Source: Pseudomonas bananamidigenes
GTDB taxonomy: Bacteria > Pseudomonadota > Gammaproteobacteria > Pseudomonadales > Pseudomonadaceae
Assembly: GCF_001679645.1 (NCBI RefSeq)
Contig: NZ_LRUN01000033.1
Location: forward strand, 48,634-112,633
Length of the DNA stretch: 64,000 nucleotides
Reading direction: 5' to 3'
Shown here one piece after another: positions 32,559 to 41,188 of the stretch. Position 1 is the first letter of the stretch; every line of letters begins with the position of its first letter. The notes under the pieces were generated by a model. That model was given only the letters and a program-made list of their open reading frames with translations. It was not told the origin of the DNA and made no database searches. A program made the position numbers and the translations under genes.

Positions 32559-33338
32559 ATGAGCAACATGAACCACGAGCGTGTCCTCAGTGTTCATCAC
32601 TGGAACGACACTCTGTTCAGCTTCAAGTGCACCCGCGATCCGGGCCTGCGCTTCGAGAACGGTCAGTTCGTGATGATCGGCCTGCAACAGCCCAACGGCC
32701 GCCCGCTTATGCGCGCTTACTCGATCGCCAGCCCGAACTGGGAAGAGCATCTCGAGTTCTTCAGCATCAAGGTGCCGGATGGCCCGCTGACCTCCCAGCT
32801 GCAGCACCTGAAGGAAGGTGACGAGATCATCATCTCGAAGAAGCCTACCGGTACGCTGGTTCTGGACGACCTGAACCCGGGCAAGCACCTGTACCTGCTG
32901 AGCACCGGCACCGGTCTGGCGCCGTTCATGAGCGTGATTCAGGATCCTGAAACCTACGAGCGCTTCGAGAAAGTGATCCTGGTTCACGGCGTTCGTTACG
33001 TCAACGAAGTCGCCTACCGCGAATTCATCACCGAGCACCTGCCGCAGAACGAGTTCTTCGGCGAGGCGTTGCGTGACAAGCTGATCTACTACCCGACCGT
33101 GACCCGCGAGCCGTTCGAGAATCAGGGACGTCTGACCGACCTGATGCGCAGCGGCAAGCTGTTCAGCGACATCGGCCTGCCACCGATCAATCCGCAGGAC
33201 GACCGCGCGATGATCTGCGGCAGCCCGAGCATGCTCGACGAGACCAGCGAAGTGCTCGACAGCTTCGGCCTGAAGATCTCGGCGCGTATGCGCGAGCCGG
33301 GTGACTACCTGATCGAGCGTGCGTTCGTCGAGAAATAA
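32559..33338 (+). CDS. fpr: Ferredoxin/flavodoxin-NADP+ reductase
   Basis: A 259-residue flavoprotein, the length of Pseudomonas Fpr. The FAD-binding RAYSIASPNW motif, the NADP-binding LLSTGTGLAPFMS, and the AMICGSPSMLDETSEVL region with the C-terminal RAFVEK are present. The start follows AGGAG at 32,544. It passes electrons between NADPH and ferredoxin or flavodoxin, supporting Fe-S and oxidative-stress repair. It is divergent from its likely regulator finR. Confidence 0.95.
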   Translation: MSNMNHERVLSVHHWNDTLFSFKCTRDPGLRFENGQFVMIGLQQPNGRPLMRAYSIASPNWEEHLEFFSIKVPDGPLTSQLQHLKEGDEIIISKKPTGTLVLDDLNPGKHLYLLSTGTGLAPFMSVIQDPETYERFEKVILVHGVRYVNEVAYREFITEHLPQNEFFGEALRDKLIYYPTVTREPFENQGRLTDLMRSGKLFSDIGLPPINPQDDRAMICGSPSMLDETSEVLDSFGLKISARMREPGDYLIERAFVEK

Positions 33339-33351
33339 GCACATTCAAATC

Positions 33352-33439
33352 TGTGGGAGCGAGCTTGCTCGCGAAAGGTAGAACATTCAGCAGTTATGTT
33401 GACTGACACGCCGCCTTCGCGAGCAAGCTCGCTCCCACA
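33352..33439. repeat. REP pair (REPIN)
   Basis: TGTGGGAGCGAGCTTGCTCG and its inverted copy GAGCAAGCTCGCTCCCACA, with the central ATGTTGACTGACA, lie downstream of fpr. It is the same family as at 3030 and 39,724. Confidence 0.9.
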
Positions 33440-33443
33440 CAAG

Positions 33444-33485
33444 AAAGCCCGCGTTGCCTGAGAAGGCAGCGCGGGCTTTTTCGTT
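33444..33485. terminator. Terminator between fpr and trmO
   Basis: AAAGCCCGCG and CGCGGGCTTTTT flank a loop with a secondary GCC/GGC stem. A and T runs on either side allow use from both directions. Confidence 0.82.
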
Positions 33486-33493
33486 TTCGGGGT

Positions 33494-34192
33494 TCAGTCA
33501 GCGGCGGGAATGACTTCCAGGACGCGGATCCGATCCGGCACCGGATAATGCCAGCGCACGTCCAGATCCCATAACTGCGCGCCGTATTCACGCTCCGGCG
33601 CGGGTGTCTGATACGCCGGACGCGGATCCTGGGCCAGGCATTGCTCGATCAGTTCGACCAGAGGTTCACCGAGGCGCCGGGCGTGGGCATGCGCCTGATG
33701 CAACGCCGCGTCCGTCCATTGCACCTCGATCAGGTGTGGCGCGGCACTGGCGATACTGTTCGAAGCGCCAGCAATGATGTCGGCGTAAGGCACGTAGGGT
33801 TTGATATCGAGAATCGGCGTGCCGTCCAGCAGGTCGATGCCTGAAATGAACAGACGATCGGACTCGACCTTGTCCAGCTTCACCACCGACTGGCCGATGC
33901 CGTTCGGCCTGTGGGTGGCACGGGTGGCGAACACCCCCATGGCCTTGTTGCCACCCAGGCGCGGAGGGCGGACTTTGAGGCGCGGCTTGTCTTCCAGCGC
34001 CTGATGGAACAGAAACAGCAGCCAGACGTGACTCACCTGCTCCAGCCCCTGTACCGCATCGCCCTGATCGAACGGAGCCACCAGTTCCAGCACGCCACGG
34101 GCGGCGGGAGCCAGTTGTGGCTGGCGCGGGATGGCGAACTTTTCCTTGAAACAGGAGCGGACAAAGCCGATGGGGGAGACGCTGTAGGACAC
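33494..34192 (-). CDS. trmO: tRNA (adenine37-N6)-methyltransferase TrmO
   Basis: A 232-residue protein of the TsaA/YaeB family. It starts MSYSVSPIGFVRSCFKEKFA, with VSHVWLLFLFHQ, TRATHRPNGIGQSVVKL and the KPYVPYADI strand of the SAM-binding beta-barrel. It methylates t6A37 in tRNA-Thr. It lies 4 bases after the DUF1456 gene, so the two are likely co-transcribed leftward. Confidence 0.92.
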   Translation of the reverse strand: MSYSVSPIGFVRSCFKEKFAIPRQPQLAPAARGVLELVAPFDQGDAVQGLEQVSHVWLLFLFHQALEDKPRLKVRPPRLGGNKAMGVFATRATHRPNGIGQSVVKLDKVESDRLFISGIDLLDGTPILDIKPYVPYADIIAGASNSIASAAPHLIEVQWTDAALHQAHAHARRLGEPLVELIEQCLAQDPRPAYQTPAPEREYGAQLWDLDVRWHYPVPDRIRVLEVIPAAD

Positions 34193-34196
34193 TGCC

Positions 34197-34664
34197 TTAC
34201 GCTCTCACACGCAGCGTGAGCCCTTTGAGGAAATTGCGCAGCAACTGGTCGCCGCACGGACGGTAGTTGGTGTGGCCGACCTTGCGGAACAGTGCGCTCA
34301 GCTCAGGCTTGGACACCGGAAAACCGGCGGAGGTAAGGATCGCGTGCATGTCGTCTTCTTTCAGTTCGAACGCCACGCGCAGCTTCTTCAGAATGATGTT
34401 GTTGGTCACCGGCACTTCGATGGGCAGTGGCGGACGGCTGTCGTCCTTGCCGCGCTTGAGGATGACCAGGCCGTCCAGGAAGTGCGCGAGGACTTCGTCC
34501 GGGCAGCGCACGAAACCTTCTTCGTCTTCTTCCTTTTTGTCGAGCCAGGTGACCACATCGGCGAGGGTCACCTCCATGCCGCCGAGTTTGATGACTTCCA
34601 CGACCTTCTTGTCGCTGATGTCGAGCATGTAGCGCACGCTGCGCAATACGTCATTGTGAACCAT
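34197..34664 (-). CDS. DUF1456 protein (YehS-like)
   Basis: A 155-residue protein made of two similar helical halves. DVLRSVRYMLDISDKKVVEV is echoed by NIILKKLRVAFELKEDDMHA, and EGFVRCPDEVLAHFLDGLVI by RPCGDQLLRNFLKGL. This duplication is the hallmark of DUF1456. The function is not known. Confidence 0.88.
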   Translation of the reverse strand: MVHNDVLRSVRYMLDISDKKVVEVIKLGGMEVTLADVVTWLDKKEEDEEGFVRCPDEVLAHFLDGLVILKRGKDDSRPPLPIEVPVTNNIILKKLRVAFELKEDDMHAILTSAGFPVSKPELSALFRKVGHTNYRPCGDQLLRNFLKGLTLRVRA

Positions 34665-34737
34665 GTGTGTAATCCTGATCTTTCGCTTTGGGCACCGCGC
34701 AGGCGCGATGCCGGAGTGTAGGGTGGCAACCCGGGCC

Positions 34738-35448
34738 TTAGAATTTCTCTTTCGCGGTCAGGTAGCGCCATTGGCCGACGGGAACCTTGCCAATGGACAC
34801 CCCGCCGATGCGGATGCGGCGGATACCGATCACTTTCAGCCCGACGGCTTCGCACAATCGGGTGAGCAGACCCGGCTGCGGGTTCTTCATGGCAAAGCGC
34901 AGGCGGTTTTCGCTCTGCCAGCTGGCCTTGACCGGCGGCAGTTCGGTGCCCTTGATGCGCAGGCCGTGCTGCATGCGATTGAGGCCGTGTTCGGTCATCT
35001 CGCCTTCGACTTCCACCACGTATTCCTGCTCGATTTTCGCCGCGTCGGCGGTGAGCTTGCGCAACACCTTCCAGTCCTGGGTGAACACCAGCAGGCCGCT
35101 CGAACCGGGTTGCAGGTCGGCGCTGGCGGTCAGGCGCAAAAAATGCCCGCGCAACGGACGTTTACCGTAGCGGTGCTCTTCGCTGAGACTGTCGGCGGAC
35201 AATGACTGCATGGCAGCGTCGATGTCCTGGCCGGCCGGGACGTTGAGCAGGAGAGTCACCGGCTCCGGCGCGGTGGCCTTGGCGTCCTTGTCGAGTTCGA
35301 CCTTTTGGTCAGTGACCTTGAACTGCGGCTCGTCGATGACTTCGCCGTCCACGGTGACCCAGCCGCCCTCGATGAACAGTTCGGCCTCCCGGCGGGAGCA
35401 ACCGACCAGTTCGATGAGGCGTTTGGAGAGGCGGATCGGATCAGTCAT
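34738..35448 (-). CDS. RsuA/RluB-family pseudouridine synthase-like protein lacking the usual catalytic Asp
   Basis: A 236-residue protein from the ATG at 35,448. It has an N-terminal S4 domain (RLSKRLIELVGCSRREAELF, GWVTVDGEV) and an RsuA-type catalytic fold (EQEYVVEVEG, GLRIKGTELPPVKASW, RLCEAVGLKVIGIRRIRIGG). The catalytic motif, normally GRLDxx(S/T)xGLL, reads SADLQPGSSGLL, so Gln stands where the nucleophilic Asp is expected, with an Asp two residues earlier. It may be inactive, act as an RNA binder, or use a shifted Asp. Related enzymes modify 23S or 16S rRNA. Confidence 0.85.
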   Translation of the reverse strand: MTDPIRLSKRLIELVGCSRREAELFIEGGWVTVDGEVIDEPQFKVTDQKVELDKDAKATAPEPVTLLLNVPAGQDIDAAMQSLSADSLSEEHRYGKRPLRGHFLRLTASADLQPGSSGLLVFTQDWKVLRKLTADAAKIEQEYVVEVEGEMTEHGLNRMQHGLRIKGTELPPVKASWQSENRLRFAMKNPQPGLLTRLCEAVGLKVIGIRRIRIGGVSIGKVPVGQWRYLTAKEKF

Positions 35449-35520
35449 GACGGGGCCGTAACAAAAAAAGGGTGGGCATTGTACCTGCCTGGCGCCGGTT
35501 AGGCCCGGTTCCATTTTCAA

Positions 35521-35994
35521 TCAGGCATGAATCGAGCGCTGCTGGTTCCGGCGCAAACGCATATGCAATAACGGATAGGGCTGCCCCATGCCGTCGACTT
35601 CCGAGCGGCCGATCACCTCGAATCCCTGCTTGAAGTAAAACCCCAGGGCCTGCGGGTTCTGTTCGTTGACGTCCAGTTCGTCAGCATTGAGATGCTCCAT
35701 GGCGTATCTCAGCAGTTTTTTGCCGAGGCCCTGGCCGCGATGCTCAGGGTCGATGAACAGCATCTCGATCTTGCCCGCCGCCACCCCGGCAAATCCGGTG
35801 ATGCGCTGGTGACTGTCCTTCGTGCAGATCAGCATCACCGCATCGAGGTAGCGGGTCAGCACCAGATTGCGCAGCAGCTCGATGTAGCTGTCGGGCAGAA
35901 AATCATGGGTCGCGCGGACCGAGGCCTCCCAGACCCGGGTCAGTTCCTGGTAATCGCTGAGTTTCGGCGTGTGGATGACCGGATGGTGACGCAT
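35521..35994 (-). CDS. GNAT N-acetyltransferase
   Basis: A 157-residue GNAT protein. The acetyl-CoA loop is EHRGQGLGKKLLRYAMEHL after the strand KIEMLFID, and the C-terminal part NEQNPQALGFYFKQGFEVIG is standard. The start at 35,994 (MRHHPVIHTPK) is chosen for fit to the fold; an alternative ATG 21 bases upstream is possible. The substrate is not predictable. Confidence 0.85.
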   Translation of the reverse strand: MRHHPVIHTPKLSDYQELTRVWEASVRATHDFLPDSYIELLRNLVLTRYLDAVMLICTKDSHQRITGFAGVAAGKIEMLFIDPEHRGQGLGKKLLRYAMEHLNADELDVNEQNPQALGFYFKQGFEVIGRSEVDGMGQPYPLLHMRLRRNQQRSIHA

Positions 35995-36053
35995 GCCCGT
36001 TAGCCTCTCTGTCATGGATGAGGGAGTCCTTCCCTCCACAAACGATAGCCGTA

Positions 36054-36092
36054 AAAAAGCCCCGCATCTCGTAGAAGAGGGCGGGGCTTTTC
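36054..36092 (-). terminator. Terminator after rimO
   Basis: AAAAGCCCCGC and GCGGGGCTTTT around a 15-base loop lie just after the rimO stop. The T run is on the minus strand. Confidence 0.85.
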
Positions 36093-36105
36093 GTATTTTT
36101 TGCGT

Positions 36106-37443
36106 TTAGATCTGTTCGGCCCAGAGGTCGTATTCGTCGGCGTCGGTCACCTTGCACCAGACCTTGTCGCCCGGCTTGAGGTTGCTGCCGTTGTCGATGA
36201 ACACGTTGCCGTCGATTTCCGGGGCATCGAAGAAGCAGCGGCCGACTGCGCCTTGTTCGTCGACTTCGTCCACCAGTACTTCGATTTCACGGCCGATGCG
36301 CATTTGCAGGCGCGCCGAGCTGATTTCCTGCTGGTGCGCCATGAAGCGTTCCCAGCGATCCTGCTTCACGTCGTCCGGCACGACCTCGAGGTTCAGATCA
36401 TTGGCCGGCGCGCCTTCGACCGGCGAGTACTGGAAGCAGCCGACGCGGTCGAGCTGGGCTTCGGTCAGCCAGTCCAGCAGGTACTGGAAGTCTTCTTCGG
36501 TTTCGCCGGGGAAGCCGACGATGAAGGTCGAACGGATGATCAGGTCCGGGCAGATTTCACGCCAGTTCTTGATCCGTGCCAGGGTCTTGTCTTCGAACGC
36601 GGGGCGTTTCATCGCCTTCAGGACTTTCGGGCTGGCGTGCTGGAACGGGATGTCCAGGTACGGCAGGATCTTGCCGGCGGCCATCAACGGAATCAGTTCG
36701 TCGACGTGCGGGTACGGGTAAACGTAGTGCAGACGGACCCAGACGCCGAGGGTGCTCAGCGCCTCGCAGAGTTCGGTCATGCGGGTCTTCACTGGCGCGC
36801 CGTTCCAGAAACCGGTGCGGTACTTGACGTCCACGCCGTAGGCGCTGGTGTCCTGGGAGATCACCAGCAGTTCCTTGACGCCGGACTTGACCAGACGCTG
36901 GGCTTCGTCGAGTACATCACCGACCGGGCGGCTGACCAGTTTGCCGCGCATCGACGGGATGATGCAGAAGCTGCAGCTGTGGTTGCAGCCTTCGGAAATC
37001 TTCAGATACGCGTAGTGGCGCGGGGTCAATTTGATGCCTTGTGGTGGCACCAGGTCGATCAGCGGGTTGTGATCCTGTTTCGGCGGCACGACTTCATGAA
37101 CGGCGCTGACTACTTGTTCGTACTGCTGCGGACCGGTCACGGCCAGCACGCTCGGGTGCACTTCGCGGATATTGCCTTCTTCCACGCCCATGCAGCCGGT
37201 GACGATGACCTTGCCGTTTTCCTTGATCGCTTCGCCGATGACTTCCAGGGATTCGGCCTTGGCCGAGTCGATGAAGCCGCAGGTGTTGACCACGACCACG
37301 TCGGCGTCCTGATAGGTGGACACCACGTCATAGCCTTCCATGCGCAGCTGGGTCAGGATGCGCTCGGAGTCGACCAGTGCTTTCGGGCAACCCAGAGATA
37401 CGAAGCCAACCTTTGGATTGGCCGGCGCAGGAGTGGTGGACAT
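36106..37443 (-). CDS. rimO: Ribosomal protein S12 methylthiotransferase
   Basis: A 445-residue radical SAM enzyme. The N-terminal UPF0004 domain has [20 protein letters not shown] and [12 protein letters not shown]. The radical-SAM cluster motif is CNHSCSFC (CxxxCxxC), and there is a C-terminal TRAM domain. It adds a methylthio group to Asp89 of S12. The start ATG at 37,443 follows family length; the frame continues upstream without support. Confidence 0.96.
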   Translation of the reverse strand: MSTTPAPANPKVGFVSLGCPKALVDSERILTQLRMEGYDVVSTYQDADVVVVNTCGFIDSAKAESLEVIGEAIKENGKVIVTGCMGVEEGNIREVHPSVLAVTGPQQYEQVVSAVHEVVPPKQDHNPLIDLVPPQGIKLTPRHYAYLKISEGCNHSCSFCIIPSMRGKLVSRPVGDVLDEAQRLVKSGVKELLVISQDTSAYGVDVKYRTGFWNGAPVKTRMTELCEALSTLGVWVRLHYVYPYPHVDELIPLMAAGKILPYLDIPFQHASPKVLKAMKRPAFEDKTLARIKNWREICPDLIIRSTFIVGFPGETEEDFQYLLDWLTEAQLDRVGCFQYSPVEGAPANDLNLEVVPDDVKQDRWERFMAHQQEISSARLQMRIGREIEVLVDEVDEQGAVGRCFFDAPEIDGNVFIDNGSNLKPGDKVWCKVTDADEYDLWAEQI

Positions 37444-37730
37444 GTCTAACCTCGGTGTCTGTGACGTCGCTCGCCTGTTTGGAAGTCGACGGACGGGCGC
37501 TTGAAACGCGCCTCTGATCAAAAAGTGCGCAATTCTAGCGATGAGCAACGCACTTGACCAGCTTTATGCAGGGAAATACGACGAGTGCTGCGCTATGCTT
37601 CGCGCCGTTGGGCTTTACCAATTTTTTACAGTCAACAAAACGTCTGTAACAACAGGTAAAACAGCGCATGCTGCACCACAAAGCATAGTGCTTCGTTCAA
37701 AGAAGCCAGTTCGAGAATCAGGAGTGTTGG

Positions 37731-39632
37731 ATGGGTCAGGCAAGTAGTCAGGCGGCGGGCGCCGAGCATTCGGCTGCAAAACCGCTGAGCATGCTGGTCG
37801 CGGCAGTCGGGGTAGTTTACGGCGACATCGGCACGAGCCCGTTGTACACCCTCAAAGAAGTATTCACCGGCGGTTACGGCGTGCCGGTCAATCACGACGG
37901 AGTGCTGGGCATCCTGTCGCTGATTTTCTGGTCGCTGATCTGGGTCGTGTCGATCAAGTACATGATGTTCGTGTTGCGGGCGGACAACCAGGGTGAAGGC
38001 GGGATCATGGCGCTCACCGCGCTGGCACGACGGGCGGCGGGGGAGCGCAGGAAGCTACGGTCGTTGCTGGTGGTTTGCGGCCTGATCGGTGCGGCGCTGT
38101 TCTACGGCGACAGCATGATCACTCCGGCGGTGTCCGTGCTGTCTGCAATCGAAGGTCTGGGGCTGGCATTCGAAGGCATCGATCATTGGGTCGTACCGCT
38201 GTCGCTGGTGGTGCTGGTCGGGCTGTTTCTGGTCCAGAAACACGGCACGGCACGGATCGGCATCCTCTTCGGGCCGATCATGGTCATCTGGTTTCTGGTG
38301 CTCGGCGCCCTTGGCGTGTATGGCATCAGCCACTCCCCTGAAGTGCTCAAGGCGCTGAACCCGGTCTGGGCCGTGCGCTTTTTCATGGTGCACGCCGGCA
38401 TGGGCGTGGCGATCCTGGGCGCCGTGGTGCTGGCGCTGACCGGTGCCGAAGCGTTGTACGCCGACATGGGCCATTTCGGTCGCAAGCCGATTGCCCGGGC
38501 GTGGTTTCTCCTGGTGCTGCCGGCATTGGTGCTCAACTATTTCGGTCAGGGCGCGTTGTTGCTGGACAACCCGGACGCAGCGCGCAACCCGTTCTATCTG
38601 CTGGCACCGGGCTGGGCGCTGATCCCGTTGGTCGGTCTGTCGACCCTGGCCACGGTGATCGCCTCGCAGGCGGTGATTTCCGGCGCGTTCTCCCTGACCC
38701 GTCAGGCCATCCAGCTCGGTTACATTCCGCGGATGTACATTCAGCACACCTCCAGCGATGAGCAGGGGCAGATTTACATCGGCGCGGTGAACTGGACGCT
38801 GATGGTCGGCGTCGTGTTGCTGGTGCTCGGTTTCGAGTCGTCCGGTGCTCTGGCGGCGGCTTACGGCGTGGCCGTGACGGGCACCATGCTGATGACCACG
38901 ATTCTGGTGTCGGCGGTCATGTTGCTGCTGTGGAAGTGGCCGCCCGTGCTGGCCGTGCCCGTGCTGATCGGCTTCCTGCTGGTGGACGGTCTGTACTTCG
39001 CCGCCAACGTGCCGAAGATCGTTCAGGGTGGTGCGTTCCCGGTGATCGCCGGTATCGCCCTGTTCATCCTCATGACCACCTGGAAACGCGGCAAGCAACT
39101 GCTGGTCGAGCGCCTGGACGAAGGCGCGCTGCCGCTGCCGATCTTCATCAGCAGTATCCGCGTCCAGCCGCCGCACCGGGTGCAGGGCACCGCGGTATTC
39201 CTCACTGCCCGTTCCGACGCCGTCCCGCATGCGCTGTTGCACAACCTGCTGCACAACCAGGTATTGCACGAGCAGGTTGTGCTGCTGACGGTGGTTTACG
39301 AAGACATCCCGCGTGTGCCGCCATCCCGGCGATTTGAAGTCGAAGCCCACGGCGAAGGCTTCTTCCGGGTGATCCTGCACTTCGGCTTCACCGACGAGCC
39401 GGACGTGCCGCAGGCATTGAAACTGTGTCATCTGGAAGACCTCGACTTCAGCCCGATGCGCACCACCTACTTCCTCAGCCGCGAAACGGTGATCGCTTCG
39501 AAACTCGAAGGCATGGCCCGCTGGCGTGAAGCGCTGTTCGCGTTCATGTTGAAGAATGCCAACGGCAATCTGCGATTCTTCAATCTGCCGCTGAACCGGG
39601 TGATCGAGTTGGGGACGCAGGTGGAGATGTAG
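37731..39632 (+). CDS. kup: Low-affinity K+ transporter Kup
   Basis: A 633-residue membrane protein. The KUP signature [20 protein letters not shown] is near residue 27, followed by twelve hydrophobic segments and a cytoplasmic C-terminal domain. It imports K+ with protons. A terminator and a REPIN follow. The 287-base region upstream, shared with rimO, must hold promoters for both. Confidence 0.96.
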   Translation: MGQASSQAAGAEHSAAKPLSMLVAAVGVVYGDIGTSPLYTLKEVFTGGYGVPVNHDGVLGILSLIFWSLIWVVSIKYMMFVLRADNQGEGGIMALTALARRAAGERRKLRSLLVVCGLIGAALFYGDSMITPAVSVLSAIEGLGLAFEGIDHWVVPLSLVVLVGLFLVQKHGTARIGILFGPIMVIWFLVLGALGVYGISHSPEVLKALNPVWAVRFFMVHAGMGVAILGAVVLALTGAEALYADMGHFGRKPIARAWFLLVLPALVLNYFGQGALLLDNPDAARNPFYLLAPGWALIPLVGLSTLATVIASQAVISGAFSLTRQAIQLGYIPRMYIQHTSSDEQGQIYIGAVNWTLMVGVVLLVLGFESSGALAAAYGVAVTGTMLMTTILVSAVMLLLWKWPPVLAVPVLIGFLLVDGLYFAANVPKIVQGGAFPVIAGIALFILMTTWKRGKQLLVERLDEGALPLPIFISSIRVQPPHRVQGTAVFLTARSDAVPHALLHNLLHNQVLHEQVVLLTVVYEDIPRVPPSRRFEVEAHGEGFFRVILHFGFTDEPDVPQALKLCHLEDLDFSPMRTTYFLSRETVIASKLEGMARWREALFAFMLKNANGNLRFFNLPLNRVIELGTQVEM

Positions 39633-39647
39633 GTCCTGCCTTGAATG

Positions 39648-39689
39648 AAAAGCCCTCGTCAGCCTTTTGGCTGGCGGGGGCTTTTTCGT
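39648..39689 (+). terminator. Terminator after kup
   Basis: AAAGCCCTCGTCAGCC pairs with GGCTGGCGGGGGCTTT (one mismatch) across a TTTT loop and is followed by a T run. Confidence 0.83.
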
Positions 39690-39723
39690 TTTTGTGCACT
39701 TGTCAGCGTTCAGTGAAGGTCCC

Positions 39724-39814
39724 TGTGGGAGCGGGCTTGCCCGCGAATGCTGTGTATCAGTTTACAAATCAGTTGCCTGACCCAGCGCCATCGCGGGCAA
39801 GCCCGGCTCCCACA
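39724..39814. repeat. REP pair (REPIN)
   Basis: TGTGGGAGCGGGCTTGCCCGCG and its inverted copy CGCGGGCAAGCCCGGCTCCCACA lie between two terminators in the convergent kup/VirJ-like interval. It is a GC variant of the family at 3030 and 33,352. Confidence 0.88.
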
Positions 39815-39840
39815 AGGATCTCTGGTATCTGCCAGAACGA

Positions 39841-39880
39841 AAAAGCCCCCGTCAACCTTGCGGCTGGCGGGGGCTTTTCG
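39841..39880 (-). terminator. Terminator after the VirJ-like gene
   Basis: AAAAGCCCCCGTCAACC pairs with GGCTGGCGGGGGCTTTT across a TTGC loop, 16 bases after the VirJ-like stop. A and T runs on both sides. Confidence 0.83.
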
Positions 39881-39895
39881 TTGGAGCGCCTCAGA

Positions 39896-41188
39896 TCACT
39901 CTGCCGGCTGGTCCTTGGTCTGCCGCTTCTCGATCAGATCCACCAGACGTTTGGCCAGCGCCGGATAGTTTTCGTCGAAGTGGTGGCCGCCAGGCAGCTT
40001 CACTGCTTCGCCCACTGCCGTCTTGTCGGTGCAGCCGCTTTCATCCGTTTCTTCTTCGCCGTAGATGCACACGACCTTGGCCGGCGGCAGTTTGGCCATT
40101 TCCGGGCCGGTGGCGGCTTCCTTGCCGGCGTTGCCGAGCCAGCCTTCGACTTCGATTTCGAAGCTGCCGGTGCGGGCGAAGGCCAGCAGGATGATTGCGT
40201 CGACGCGTTGCTGTTCGGTCTCTGGCAGGCGGTTGTAGATCGCCGGCAGGACGTCGGCGCCGAACGAGTAACCGGTCAGGATGAAGCGTTTGGTGCCCCA
40301 TTTCTGACGGTAGTGCTGCATCAGTTCGGTCAGGTCCAGCGCGCTCTGTTCCGGGCTCTTGTGCTGCCAGTAGTAGCGCAGGGTGTCGATGCCGACCACC
40401 GGGTAGCCGATCTTGGCCATTTCACCGGCCACGTCGCGGTCGAGATCTCGCCAGCCGCCGTCACCGGACAGGAACAGGGTCACGGTGTCCTTGGCCTGTC
40501 CGGCCGGGACTTCCACCACCGGGATCTGCAGACCGCCAGCGGCCTTGTCGCCACCGACGAGGAGCTTGCGCAGTTCGTTGTTCAGCACTTGCGGCAGGTT
40601 GATGTCGTAATCGCTGATGCTGGTTTCGGCGTTCGGCTGGTCGCGCACGAAACCGGCGCTGGTGTCGTCCGGGTTGTCGTTCCAGGCCACCAGCCAGTGG
40701 CCGTGGGCGGCGGACTTCGGCAGCAGGTGGGTGCAGCCGCCTTTTTCCAGTGCCAGATCGACCGACACGGCCTGGGCCTTGTCGTCCTTCTGTTCGGACA
40801 GCCAGCGCCAGGCCAGCACCGCGCCAGGGCCGATGCCGCTGACCAGGGTCGCCGGGCCGTTCAGTTCACGCAGGCCGGTTTGCAATGCGCGGCTCTGCAG
40901 CAGGCAGTCCTTGGGCAGAATCACTTGAACGATTTGCGCCGAGGCGCTGCGGCTCAGGGTGGTCAACTGATTGTCGGAGAGTTTCTTGTCGTCCTCGACC
41001 GCCACCAGCACCTGGGCCTTGGGCCTGGTGCCGGGGATGACCCGGGTCATCACGGTGCCATCCGCCGGTTTCAGCTGTTCGAGGGTCGGTTCCGGTGCCG
41101 GGCGTTTGAGGTACCAGTAACCGCCGCCGGCAATCACGGCCAGCACGATCAGTGCAGCCAGGATGTACTTCAGGGAGCGTTGAATCAT
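39896..41188 (-). CDS. VirJ/AcvB-type aminoacyl-phosphatidylglycerol hydrolase
   Basis: A 430-residue periplasmic alpha/beta-hydrolase with an N-terminal membrane anchor (about residues 7-25). The serine elbow is LTGYSFGADVLP; FLSGDGGWRDLDRDVAGEMA and the C-terminal HHFDENY supply the remaining catalytic features. It overlaps mprF by TGATG. In P. aeruginosa the homologue next to mprF (PA0919) hydrolyses alanyl-phosphatidylglycerol, reversing MprF and tuning membrane charge. That substrate here is inferred from the gene pair. Confidence 0.85.
   Translation of the reverse strand: MIQRSLKYILAALIVLAVIAGGGYWYLKRPAPEPTLEQLKPADGTVMTRVIPGTRPKAQVLVAVEDDKKLSDNQLTTLSRSASAQIVQVILPKDCLLQSRALQTGLRELNGPATLVSGIGPGAVLAWRWLSEQKDDKAQAVSVDLALEKGGCTHLLPKSAAHGHWLVAWNDNPDDTSAGFVRDQPNAETSISDYDINLPQVLNNELRKLLVGGDKAAGGLQIPVVEVPAGQAKDTVTLFLSGDGGWRDLDRDVAGEMAKIGYPVVGIDTLRYYWQHKSPEQSALDLTELMQHYRQKWGTKRFILTGYSFGADVLPAIYNRLPETEQQRVDAIILLAFARTGSFEIEVEGWLGNAGKEAATGPEMAKLPPAKVVCIYGEEETDESGCTDKTAVGEAVKLPGGHHFDENYPALAKRLVDLIEKRQTKDQPAE

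Noticed and set aside
37541..37747. 68-residue frame upstream of kup
   Set aside because: No ribosome-binding site; it overlaps the kup start in another frame and looks like promoter DNA.
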